Assembly (NCBI RefSeq): GCF_001280435.1
Contig: NZ_LBIP01000017.1
Span: 62,001 to 126,000, forward strand
Reading direction: 5' to 3'
Length of the DNA: 64,000 nt
Origin: Mangrovimonas xylaniphaga
GTDB taxonomy: Bacteria > Bacteroidota > Bacteroidia > Flavobacteriales > Flavobacteriaceae
Each line of letters opens with the position of its first letter. The first letter of the stretch is position 1. A program made the position numbers and the translations under genes. This document shows, one piece after another, positions 56,862 through 64,000 of this stretch. Below the pieces are notes generated by a model that saw nothing but the letters and a program-made list of their open reading frames with translations, had not been told where the DNA came from and ran no database searches.

Positions 56862-56892
56862 CAAATATACGTCTTCTTCAGGCATGTTACAA
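56862..56892 (-). promoter_or_regulatory. prfC promoter
   Basis: Read on the minus strand: TTG (56890-56892), 20 nt, TATATTTG (56862-56869), about 18 nt before the prfC ATG. Confidence 0.65.
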
Positions 56893-57081
56893 TTAAGGAT
56901 TCCACTTTTTAAACGCTTCACTTGCAGAGGATATAGTATAAACGTTACTTTTTGATGACTTATGTATAATTAACTTTAATCAATTTCACTTAAAAGTATT
57001 CAACTTTGTTTTTGTGATTTTTCAGGCAACAATTAGGGTAAGGATTATGTTCATTTGAAATTTGATTGGTATTTTTACGGT

Positions 57082-57606
57082 ATGATTGAAGAACAAGTCA
57101 TTTTAGTTAATGAAAACGATGAGCAAATTGGTACAATGGCCAAGATGGAAGCTCACGAAAAAGCATTGTTGCACAGGGCATTTTCTGTGTTTGTGTTCAA
57201 TGATAAAAATGAATTGATGGTGCAGCAACGTGCACTTCATAAATATCACTCACCAGGGTTGTGGACCAATACCTGCTGCAGTCACCAACGTGTTGGGGAA
57301 ACCAATATTCAAGCGGGGAAAAGACGATTGCAGGAGGAAATGGGCTTTGTAACTGATTTGAAAGATACCATTTCCTTCATTTATAAAGCACCTTTTGACA
57401 ATGGGCTTACAGAACATGAATATGACCATATATTGGTGGGACATTACAATGAAGAACCTGAAATAAACCCAGACGAAGTAGCTGCTTGGAAATGGATGGG
57501 ATTGGAAGAAGTAAAGACCGATATGGTCACACACCCAGAAGTTTATACGGCGTGGTTTAAGATTATTTTTGAAAAATTCTACCAACATATAAATATTTCA
57601 AAATGA
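57082..57606 (+). CDS. idi: Isopentenyl-diphosphate delta-isomerase (type 1)
   Basis: 174 residues from the ATG at 57082 (MIEEQVILVNENDEQIGT); a TTG at 57055 would add nine residues unlike the family. Nudix-fold motifs: HRAFSVFVFNDKNELMVQQRA, the catalytic Cys in WTNTCCSHQR, GKRRLQEEMGF and the catalytic Glu in TEHEYDHILVG. It converts IPP to DMAPP for isoprenoids such as menaquinone and carotenoids. It overlaps the next gene (ATGA). TATTTTTA at 57070-57077 is a weak -7 candidate only 4 nt before the start. Confidence 0.95.
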   Translation: MIEEQVILVNENDEQIGTMAKMEAHEKALLHRAFSVFVFNDKNELMVQQRALHKYHSPGLWTNTCCSHQRVGETNIQAGKRRLQEEMGFVTDLKDTISFIYKAPFDNGLTEHEYDHILVGHYNEEPEINPDEVAAWKWMGLEEVKTDMVTHPEVYTAWFKIIFEKFYQHINISK

Positions 57607-58013
57607 TAGTCACTGTAAGTAGGAGGGCCCATTTTAATGCGGCACATCGGCTTTATCGGAAAGATTGGTCGGACGAGCAAAACTTAGAGGTATTTGGAAA
57701 ATGCAGTAATCCCAATTACCATGGTCACAACTACGAATTATCAGTGAGCGTCACGGGACGGATCGATAAAGAAACAGGCTATGTTATAGACCTTAGGGTC
57801 TTAAAGAATATTATTAGGGAAGAAGTGGAGGAACCTTTTGATCATAAAAACTTGAATTTGGAGGTCGAAGAATTTAAGGACCTAAATCCCACTGCCGAAA
57901 ATATTGTGGTGGTGATCTATAACAAACTCAAGGCCCGATTGGACTCCAAACTCGATTTGGAAGTTACCTTATATGAAACGCAACGAAATTATGTAACCTA
58001 CTCAGGACAGTAA
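57603..58013 (+). CDS. 6-pyruvoyl-tetrahydropterin synthase / 6-carboxytetrahydropterin synthase family
   Basis: 136 residues. Zinc ligands H15 (FNAAHRLY), H40 and H42 (YHGHNY), catalytic C34 in FGKCSNPN, D80-H81 in PFDHKNL and E125 in LYETQ. The FGKC-x-NPN-x-HGHNY block and HRLY, DHKNL and YET-x-x-N-x-V-x-Y segments are those of animal-type PTPS rather than the shorter E. coli QueD block. The product may thus be 6-pyruvoyl-tetrahydropterin (biopterin route) or the QueD product on the way to queuosine. Start overlaps idi by 4 nt. Confidence 0.9.
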   Translation: MIVTVSRRAHFNAAHRLYRKDWSDEQNLEVFGKCSNPNYHGHNYELSVSVTGRIDKETGYVIDLRVLKNIIREEVEEPFDHKNLNLEVEEFKDLNPTAENIVVVIYNKLKARLDSKLDLEVTLYETQRNYVTYSGQ

Positions 58014-58016
58014 GGC

Positions 58017-58988
58017 ATGAACGAATTATTATACCCCATAAAATTTGACCCCATTTTGAAAGATAAAATTTGGGGAGGTGAAAAACTTAAAAAAGTACTG
58101 CATAAAAAAGGAACTTCAAAAAATGTAGGTGAGAGCTGGGAAATTAGTGATGTGGAAGGAGACACTTCAGTAGTGGCTAATGGAGCCTTAAAAAGTAAAA
58201 CCTTAAAGCAATTATTACATACTTACAAGGATAAGCTTATAGGGCTAAACAATTATAAAATCTTTGGTGATAAATTTCCCTTGCTTATCAAGTTCATCGA
58301 TGCCAGGGAAGATTTGTCCATCCAATTGCACCCCAATGATGAATTGGCTCTAAAGCGCCATAATTCATTCGGTAAAACCGAAATGTGGTATGTCATGCAG
58401 GCAGATCAAGGCGCTAATCTTATTGTTGGTTTCAACCAAAAGGTAACTCCAGAGATGTACTTAAAGCATCTAGAAAAAAAGACCTTGACCAAAATATTGA
58501 ACTTCGATAGAGTAGGCACAGGAGATACTTATTTTATTGAAGTAGGGCGTTTACATGCCATTGGGGCAGGGGTGCTTTTGGCAGAAATACAACAAACCAG
58601 CGATGTTACTTATCGGGTGTATGATTGGGATAGGGTAGACAGCAATGGTAACGGAAGGGAGTTGCACAACGATTTGGCAATTGATGCGATAGATTTTGAT
58701 ATGCCAGACAACTTTAGGGTAGAGTATCCTACTGATGCAAACAAATCTAATGAAATGGTAAGCTGCCCATATTTTACTACCAATTATTTAAAAGTAGATT
58801 CCAAACTTGAAAAGAAGAACACTCACGATTCTTTTATTATTTACATGTGTGTGGAAGGAAAAGCTACCATAGAAACTGAAGGGGCTAAGGAAACCTTGGT
58901 GAAAGGTGAAACCGTATTGATGCCATATGCTATTGATACGTTTACTATAGATGCCAAGGATGCCACACTTTTGGAAGTTTACGTTTAA
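58017..58988 (+). CDS. manA: Mannose-6-phosphate isomerase, class I
   Basis: 323 residues, cupin-fold zinc enzyme interconverting mannose-6-phosphate and fructose-6-phosphate. It starts with LYPIKFDPILKDKIWGGEKL, then GESWEISDVEG, FPLLIKFIDAREDLSIQLHPND with zinc-binding Gln/His, KTEMWYVM and VGRLHAIGAGVLLAEIQQTSDVTYRVYDWDR. Short bacterial form. It starts 3 nt after the PTPS gene, so idi, PTPS and manA share one transcript. Confidence 0.95.
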   Translation: MNELLYPIKFDPILKDKIWGGEKLKKVLHKKGTSKNVGESWEISDVEGDTSVVANGALKSKTLKQLLHTYKDKLIGLNNYKIFGDKFPLLIKFIDAREDLSIQLHPNDELALKRHNSFGKTEMWYVMQADQGANLIVGFNQKVTPEMYLKHLEKKTLTKILNFDRVGTGDTYFIEVGRLHAIGAGVLLAEIQQTSDVTYRVYDWDRVDSNGNGRELHNDLAIDAIDFDMPDNFRVEYPTDANKSNEMVSCPYFTTNYLKVDSKLEKKNTHDSFIIYMCVEGKATIETEGAKETLVKGETVLMPYAIDTFTIDAKDATLLEVYV

Positions 58989-58993
58989 AACTG

Positions 58994-59014
58994 CAAAGCC
59001 TTTACTAAGCTTTG
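58994..59014 (+). terminator. Weak terminator after manA
   Basis: Stem CAAAGC (58994-58999) / GCTTTG (59009-59014), 9-nt loop, followed by TATTTAG. Short stem and poor T tract. Confidence 0.35.
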
Positions 59015-59054
59015 TATTTAGAGGAAGGACCTCACTTTATTTCAATTAATTACT

Positions 59055-59062
59055 TACTTTTG
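59055..59062 (+). promoter_or_regulatory. Putative -7 element of the 89-aa protein gene
   Basis: TACTTTTG, exact TAnnTTTG match, 22 nt before the ATG. Confidence 0.5.
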
Positions 59063-59084
59063 TAGCAAATTAAAATTACAAATT

Positions 59085-59354
59085 ATGGCAAATGTTAGAA
59101 ACCTAAAAAAGGACATTAACTACGTTTTAGGTGATATTATTGAGGCTGTGTATGTATGGGAATATAACAATACAGACAAGGACACAAAGAAGAGCGAAGC
59201 AATTATTGACGAAGCAATTGAAAAATTTGATGCTTTAATTGCAAAGGTGAATGACAAGAATGTAGAAGACAAAAAAGCTCATTTTAAGTCGATTAACCAA
59301 GAGCTGGAAGAAAGCGCAGAAACACTGATTGAAAAAATTAACGCTTTAGGATAA
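59085..59354 (+). CDS. Hypothetical small helical protein
   Basis: 89 residues, nearly all predicted helix and strongly charged: LKKDINYVLGDIIEAVYVWEYNN, KKSEAIIDEAIEKFDALIAKVND, HFKSINQELEESAETLIEKINAL. No Cys and no signal peptide, so cytoplasmic. I do not know a named family. It looks like a compact helical bundle and has its own promoter. Directly followed by a tRNA-Thr gene. Confidence 0.8.
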   Translation: MANVRNLKKDINYVLGDIIEAVYVWEYNNTDKDTKKSEAIIDEAIEKFDALIAKVNDKNVEDKKAHFKSINQELEESAETLIEKINALG

Positions 59355-59371
59355 TTTCTTTTAAAAAAATG

Positions 59372-59402
59372 TTTGCAAATATAGTTTTCAGGATTATATT
59401 TG
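59372..59402 (+). promoter_or_regulatory. Promoter of the second tRNA-Thr
   Basis: TTTG (59372-59375), 19 nt, TATATTTG (59395-59402). 10 nt before the tRNA. Confidence 0.7.
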
Positions 59403-59412
59403 CACTCGCTTT

Positions 59413-59486
59413 GCCGATATAGCTCAGCTGGCTAGAGCAGCTGATTTGTAATCAGCAGGTCGTGGGTTCGAGTCCCTCTATCGGCT
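59413..59486 (+). tRNA. tRNA-Thr(TGT), second copy
   Basis: 74 nt, identical base for base to 41343-41416. It has its own promoter and terminator, so it is a single-gene unit. Confidence 0.95.
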
Positions 59487-59490
59487 CTAA

Positions 59491-59520
59491 AAAGCCTCTC
59501 AGTTTTGAGAGGCTTTTTTT
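59491..59520. terminator. Terminator after second tRNA-Thr
   Basis: Stem AAAGCCTCTCA (59491-59501), GTTT loop, TGAGAGGCTTT (59506-59516), T tract to 59520. Also able to serve the convergent PBP gene. Confidence 0.92.
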
Positions 59521-59531
59521 ATGCTTTTTAA

Positions 59532-61841
59532 TTAATTATCCTTTTTGCGCTTCAGCCATGAAAAAATCCCTTTTTTCTTTTTCTTCTTAAATTCTCTTTG
59601 GTCCTTTTTGTTGCCAAGTAAACGTTGTAAAAAGTTGTCTTCTTGGACAGGTGGACAATCTAAACTCGCCAAGACCTCAAAGGAAGGAGATTCAAAGCGA
59701 GCTCTGGTATAACGGTTGAACCTAGAATCTTGGTTAAGCAGTTTTAAGTAATTGGCAAAAATGGGTAATGCCGAATTGGCGCCTTGACCCATTCGGGTAC
59801 TTTGAAACCCAATTTGCTGGTTGTCGTTTCCAACCCAGGTAATGGTGACCAAGTTTGGCATTAGGCCAACAAACCAACCGTCCTTATTGTCCTGGGTGGT
59901 TCCGGTTTTTCCTGCTAAATCATTTCTGAATTTATAAGAAGTGCGCAAGCGCTGTGCAGTACCTTCGTTAACCGTAGCTTTCAAGAATTCCAACATGATT
60001 TGTCTAGTATTGTCGCTAAAGGCCTTATCTGCAGTTTTTGGACTTTTATAGAGGTCTTCGTAACTGGCAATGACATTACCATTCTTATCTTCAATTTTAG
60101 TGATAAATATGGGCGTTGACGGTAGGCTATTGTTGACATAACTGGAATAGGCTTTGGCCAGTTCCAATAATCTAAGATTTGAAGAACCCAAGGCAATGGA
60201 AGGCACATTTTCAATTTCAGAAGCAATTCCCATTTTATGGGCCATGGAGATCACATGATCGATACCCGTTTCGTACAATACTTTTACGGCAATGGTGTTG
60301 ACAGAATTGCTTAAAGCCTTTTGAAGCGAATAGTTAAGGTTTTCGTCTTCTTCTTTTGAGGCGTTTGTAGGCGTCCAATTGTCCACATCGGTATAGGTAA
60401 TGGCTTTTAAAGGGAAATAAGTACATGGAACCATACCGTTTTCAAGTGCGGCCGTATAGACAATAGGTTTAAAAGTAGAACCAACCTGCCGTTTACTTTG
60501 GGCCACGTGGTCGTACTTAAAAAAACTATAATCGATTCCTCCTACATAAGCCTTGATAGCTCCTGTTTTTGCTTCTACAGAAACCATTCCTGTGTTTAGA
60601 AATTTGGAGAAGTATTCTAAACTATCCAATGTGGATAGAGAGACAATACTGTTGTCATTCCATGAAAAAAGTTCCGTGGATTTTTTCTTGTTTAAAGAGT
60701 CTTGAATAGCTTTTTCATCCAAACCTAAATTTTTTAAACGCTTGTAAGTTGGTAACCTTTTTTTGGCAGCAAGAAAAGCAGATTTGTTCTTTAACCAAGG
60801 AGCATTGTTCCCATAAGCTTTTTCAAATTGCTTCTGAAGGTTTTTCATATGCTCTTTCATGGCTCTTTCAGCATATTGTTGCATGGTATTGTCCAAAGTA
60901 GTATACACCTTAAGGCCGTCATGGAAAATATTATAGGGTTCTCCATTGGAGTTTCTAAACTGTTTTTGTTTGAGAATAAAGTCCAACTGTTTTTTTACTT
61001 CAGCCCTAAAATAGGGAGCTAAACCTTGATTGGGAGCGTAATACTGATAATCTAAGTTAATGGGAGTTTCAGTAATGTTGTCAACGCTAGATTGTGGAAG
61101 ATAGTCGTATTTTACCATCTGGTTGAGCACAACATTCCTTCTTTCCATCGAATTTTCAGGGAATAACCTAGGGTTATAGCTGTTATTTGCTTTTAAAGAA
61201 CCAATAAGTGTAGCTGCTTCCAAAAGGTTTAAATCCTTGGCGTGTTTATTAAAGAATTTTTGAGAGGCACTTTCAATACCATAAGTATTGTCCGGAAAGG
61301 GAACAGTGTTAAGGTACAGTGTCAGGATTTCCTCTTTGGAATATAGATCCTCAATTCTTTTGGCCACGATACTTTCCCTTATTTTATTTACCACAATACT
61401 TATGGCGCCATAATCTTGTCTCCCAAACAAATTTTTAGCCAATTGTAAAGTGATGGTACTACCGCCTCCCGAAGATTTATCGGCCATTAGAATGGTTTTG
61501 AAAAAGACTCTTAAAAGACTTTTGTTGTCAATTCCATGATGCTCGTAAAACCTTGAATCCTCTGTAGCGATGAGGGCATCGATAAGGTGTTGCGGAAATT
61601 CGGTAAAAGGAATGGATTGCCTGTCGTACACATATAACTTGCCAATAAGTTTGTTGTTGCTGTCAAGTAGCTGAGTTGCTTGGCTTTGTTTGAGACTAGA
61701 GAGTTTATTTTTGCTTGGAATTTCTCCCCAAGCACCAAAGTAAATACTGTAATAAAAGCAAATTAGAAGAGCTGTTAGAAGTAGTAGACCATAACCAATT
61801 CGTTTTCCCCATTTTCGTAAGCGTTCCTTGTTCAAAATCAT
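59532..61841 (-). CDS. Class A penicillin-binding protein (PBP1A-like)
   Basis: 769 residues; bifunctional peptidoglycan synthase. Short cytoplasmic N-terminus, membrane helix (about 17-33), GT51 glycosyltransferase domain with catalytic E94 in ATEDSRFYEHHG and GGGSTITLQLAKNL. The transpeptidase domain has the active serine S455 in STFK, S513-V-N515 and K645-T-G. The C-terminus is very basic (KKKKKKG and WLKRKKDN). All catalytic motifs are present. Transcribed after the DUF4369 gene, separated by a hairpin. Confidence 0.96.
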   Translation of the reverse strand: MILNKERLRKWGKRIGYGLLLLTALLICFYYSIYFGAWGEIPSKNKLSSLKQSQATQLLDSNNKLIGKLYVYDRQSIPFTEFPQHLIDALIATEDSRFYEHHGIDNKSLLRVFFKTILMADKSSGGGSTITLQLAKNLFGRQDYGAISIVVNKIRESIVAKRIEDLYSKEEILTLYLNTVPFPDNTYGIESASQKFFNKHAKDLNLLEAATLIGSLKANNSYNPRLFPENSMERRNVVLNQMVKYDYLPQSSVDNITETPINLDYQYYAPNQGLAPYFRAEVKKQLDFILKQKQFRNSNGEPYNIFHDGLKVYTTLDNTMQQYAERAMKEHMKNLQKQFEKAYGNNAPWLKNKSAFLAAKKRLPTYKRLKNLGLDEKAIQDSLNKKKSTELFSWNDNSIVSLSTLDSLEYFSKFLNTGMVSVEAKTGAIKAYVGGIDYSFFKYDHVAQSKRQVGSTFKPIVYTAALENGMVPCTYFPLKAITYTDVDNWTPTNASKEEDENLNYSLQKALSNSVNTIAVKVLYETGIDHVISMAHKMGIASEIENVPSIALGSSNLRLLELAKAYSSYVNNSLPSTPIFITKIEDKNGNVIASYEDLYKSPKTADKAFSDNTRQIMLEFLKATVNEGTAQRLRTSYKFRNDLAGKTGTTQDNKDGWFVGLMPNLVTITWVGNDNQQIGFQSTRMGQGANSALPIFANYLKLLNQDSRFNRYTRARFESPSFEVLASLDCPPVQEDNFLQRLLGNKKDQREFKKKKKKGIFSWLKRKKDN

Positions 61842-61906
61842 AAAATTAACTTCTCTACAAGGTAACGAAATTATTACAGAAGTATTATGTCATTACTGTA
61901 AACAAG

Positions 61907-61932
61907 AAAGCCAGCATATTGCTGGCTTTTTT
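61907..61932. terminator. Hairpin terminator between DUF4369 and PBP genes
   Basis: Stem AAAGCCAGCA (61907-61916), TAT loop, TGCTGGCTTT (61920-61929). Read in the minus direction of both genes the tail is CTTGTTT; the better T tract (61927-61932) is on the plus strand. Confidence 0.65.
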
Positions 61933-61952
61933 GTTGATGATAGATTCGAAAT

Positions 61953-62681
61953 TTATTGTTGAGCGTTTTCTGTATCTGTAGTAACAGTTGTGGAATCTGC
62001 TTTTCTAACTTCTATTTTAGCTTTTAATTTTTTACCATAAAGAGATGTTTTGATGTTATCATTTAGAGCATCGTAAATGGTTTCTAAGTATTTAACCGAT
62101 GTATTTGGGATTTCCGTTAGGGCTAAATATGGAGATACTTCACTGTCTTTATGGTTTACAGCAAAGTTAATCGTATACAAATATTTACGTTTTATAAGCG
62201 TGTTGTATTGAGTTTCGAAATCAAAGCTGGTAGAATCATTGCTTTTTTCCGATTCGAAATGTTCTTTGATCAAATCCAAATTCTTGTTATTGAACTTAGA
62301 CATCATCAATAGGTATTCCTCCAAAACCTCCTGTTGTTTCGATCCCTTGATAGAGGCATCAAAATTAAAGTTCTTTAGGGTTGTGTTGATTTCAGTAATA
62401 CCCTTGTCCGCAAAAAAAGAAATGTAACGATCGTCATTGTCATTTTTGTTCAGTTTTATTGACAAAACTTGAGGTTCATTTAAGCTGCTGTGCAACTGAA
62501 ATTCGGGATTGCCATTTACGACAACCGAATCTACAACTACAAAAGTTGAATCCTGCTGCTGCTCAAGGTAAACGGTTCCTTTTTTTAAACCGTCAACACG
62601 AACTTTAACTGTTAAATCGTGAGAATCCGTTCCACAGGAAATTGCCAAAAAGGCAAGGGCTACTATTAATGCGTTCTTCAT
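61953..62681 (-). CDS. DUF4369-domain lipoprotein
   Basis: 242 residues. Lipoprotein signal ending AISC (Cys near 16), then a DUF4369-like domain (LTVKVRVDGLKKGTVYLEQQQDSTFVVVDSVVVNGNPEFQL, ISFFADKGITEINTTLKNF). In Bacteroidota this domain usually stands in front of a TlpA/thioredoxin domain; here the second part is helical and has no CxxC, so the protein is a stand-alone form. Role unknown. Confidence 0.83.
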   Translation of the reverse strand: MKNALIVALAFLAISCGTDSHDLTVKVRVDGLKKGTVYLEQQQDSTFVVVDSVVVNGNPEFQLHSSLNEPQVLSIKLNKNDNDDRYISFFADKGITEINTTLKNFNFDASIKGSKQQEVLEEYLLMMSKFNNKNLDLIKEHFESEKSNDSTSFDFETQYNTLIKRKYLYTINFAVNHKDSEVSPYLALTEIPNTSVKYLETIYDALNDNIKTSLYGKKLKAKIEVRKADSTTVTTDTENAQQ

Positions 62682-62729
62682 TTTAAAAAATTATTGGATG
62701 GCAAATATCTTATAAAAAAAAATTAAAAA

Positions 62730-64000
62730 CTAACCGGCCGAAGCGATTCTCATCAACTCGGCACATAGGAGGGCTCCATAGGTTCCCACCACATAACCAA
62801 ATACTGCTAAAAGGGCACCAACCGTTGCAAGGGAAGGGTGGAAAGCAGCGGCCACAACAGGCGCCGATGCGGCACCTCCAACATTCGCTTGGCTTCCAAC
62901 AGCCATGAAAAAGTAAGGAGCTCTAATAAGTTTGGCAACTAAAATAAGCAGGCCAGCATGGATGGTCATCCAAACCAAACCAATTAAAATTAATCCTGGA
63001 TTTTCAAAAATTTTGCCAAGGTCCATTTTCATTCCGATAGTGGCTACCAAAACGTAGATGAATACACTTCCTATTTTGCTGGCACCAGCACCTTCGTAAT
63101 TCTTAGCTTTGGTAAATGACAATAAAATACCAATTAATGTAGCTATGGAAATCAACCAGAAAAACTGACTTCCAAAAGAGGAAAGGGCACTTTTTGGGTT
63201 GCTTACAGCTTCAAAATTGTCTGATAAAAACGTCGAAATTTTATCCGCAGAAAAATGAGCAATTCCAACTGCTGTAAAGGCAAACATCAAAATAACGATT
63301 AGGTCTGTGAGTGTTGGGTTTCTGGTAATCTTTTCACTGAAATTTTGAACTTTTTCCTGTAGTTTGTCAATGGCGCTGTTATCAGCTTTTAGCCAATTGT
63401 CAATTTTGTTTCGCTTGCCAATTCCCAATAACAGGACTGCCATCCAAATATTGGCCACAACAATATCTACCAATACCATACCTCCGTAAAGTTCTTGGTT
63501 GAATTCATAGATTTCCAACATAGCTGCCTGGTTAGCACCACCCCCAATCCAGCTTCCGGCCAAAGTGGCTAAACCTCTCCAAACCGCATCGTGGCCAACG
63601 CCACCAACTGTTTCTGGAGAGAAGGTAGAAATAATTAAAATAGCAATTGGACCACCAATTACAATACCAATGGTACCCGTAAAGAACATCATCAAAGCTT
63701 TCCAACCTAAATTGAAAACGGCTTTAAGGTCAATGCTAATGGTCAATAAAACTAAGGACGCTGGCAGTAAATAGCGACTGGCTACATAATAAGTTTTGGA
63801 AACGTCGGCAGAGATTAATCCGAAGGAGTTGAAGACTGCAGGAATAAGATAACACATTAACAAGCCTGGGACATATTTATAAAATACTGGCCAGAATCCC
63901 TTTTTTTGCGATTCGGTGTAGAACACAAATCCTAGTGCTAACATTAGTAATCCCAATACAATGGCGTCATTTTTAAACAATACAAATTTATTGACGGTAC
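62730..64000 (-). CDS. DUF819 family membrane protein (5' end cut by window)
   Basis: At least 416 residues with about ten or more hydrophobic helices. Motifs: LASFNLGWK-like cytoplasmic turns, TLAGSWIGGGANQAAMLEIYEF and VGSQANVGGAASAPVVAAAFHP, two Gly-rich half-helix repeats like those of secondary transporters with an inverted-repeat fold. The frame stays open from a TTG at 63980 to the window edge, and the residues before it (NKFVLFKNDAIVLG) fit the family, so the true start is outside. The substrate is unknown. Confidence 0.85.
   Translation of the reverse strand, partial: TVNKFVLFKNDAIVLGLLMLALGFVFYTESQKKGFWPVFYKYVPGLLMCYLIPAVFNSFGLISADVSKTYYVASRYLLPASLVLLTISIDLKAVFNLGWKALMMFFTGTIGIVIGGPIAILIISTFSPETVGGVGHDAVWRGLATLAGSWIGGGANQAAMLEIYEFNQELYGGMVLVDIVVANIWMAVLLLGIGKRNKIDNWLKADNSAIDKLQEKVQNFSEKITRNPTLTDLIVILMFAFTAVGIAHFSADKISTFLSDNFEAVSNPKSALSSFGSQFFWLISIATLIGILLSFTKAKNYEGAGASKIGSVFIYVLVATIGMKMDLGKIFENPGLILIGLVWMTIHAGLLILVAKLIRAPYFFMAVGSQANVGGAASAPVVAAAFHPSLATVGALLAVFGYVVGTYGALLCAELMRIASAG

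Overview
The window is a contiguous piece of chromosome from a member of the Flavobacteriaceae (Bacteroidota). Five things point there. Promoters have the flavobacterial form (TTG or TTTG, about 18-23 nt, TAnnTTTG). Almost no gene has a Shine-Dalgarno sequence, rpsU being the clear exception. There is a type IX secretion C-terminal signal, and lipoproteins have Asp/Asn/Ser-rich stretches just after the lipid Cys. Bacteroidota-typical families occur (GSCFA, DUF2851, DUF3467, bTHX, DUF4369). The base composition is AT-rich. A genus cannot be assigned from this sequence alone. Most of the window is vertically inherited core genome: I see no insertion sequence, prophage, CRISPR array, integron or defence island.

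Layout. 1-5.5 kb: a MerR/B12-binding regulator of the CarH/LitR type, a lipoprotein, a RibD/DHFR-fold reductase, a secreted T9SS-type protein and a translationally coupled hutG-hutF pair for the last steps of histidine breakdown. 5.6-8.7 kb: the GTPases era and der, then an overlapping membrane-protein/HTH pair. 8.8-12 kb: a tight five-gene minus-strand unit (M23 peptidase, MerR, LemA, two TPM-domain proteins). 12.2-21.4 kb: alaS-GSCFA, rhodanese, coaD, ddl, PASTA-rluD, a VOC protein, yaaA and a small bTHX ribosomal protein gene (43 aa) at 21184-21315. 21.4-39.5 kb: mixed metabolism, envelope and transport (UDG-like, rhlE, VF530, methyltransferase, YkgJ, fatty acid hydroxylase, GDPD, NamZ/DUF1343, FtsX-type permease, PLP enzyme, DUF2851, S8 protease, PspC, K+ channel, AGCS symporter, HhH protein, acyl-CoA dehydrogenase, carboxypeptidase-like-domain protein).

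39.6-54.8 kb is the information-processing heart: rpsU, xerC, hpf, tRNA-Thr/Tyr/Gly/Thr-tuf, tRNA-Trp, secE-nusG-rplK-rplA-rplJ-rplL-rpoB-rpoC and DUF3467. The tRNA-tuf order equals the thrU-tyrU-glyT-thrT-tufB order known from E. coli. Long hairpins sit in the rplL-rpoB and rpoB-rpoC gaps and look like attenuation or RNA-processing elements. 54.9-64 kb: a divergent ferredoxin, prfC, an idi-PTPS-manA unit, a small helical protein, a second identical tRNA-Thr, a class A PBP, a DUF4369 lipoprotein and a DUF819 membrane protein cut by the right edge.

I did not find a convincing previously undescribed multi-gene system. The points most worth a second look are regulatory or small: the lone strong Shine-Dalgarno of rpsU, the hairpins of the rpl-rpo operon, the terminator-like hairpin starting at the tRNA-tuf promoter, the short bTHX gene, the W-x9-EH cobalamin motif in the MerR protein, and an animal-like 6-pyruvoyl-tetrahydropterin synthase.
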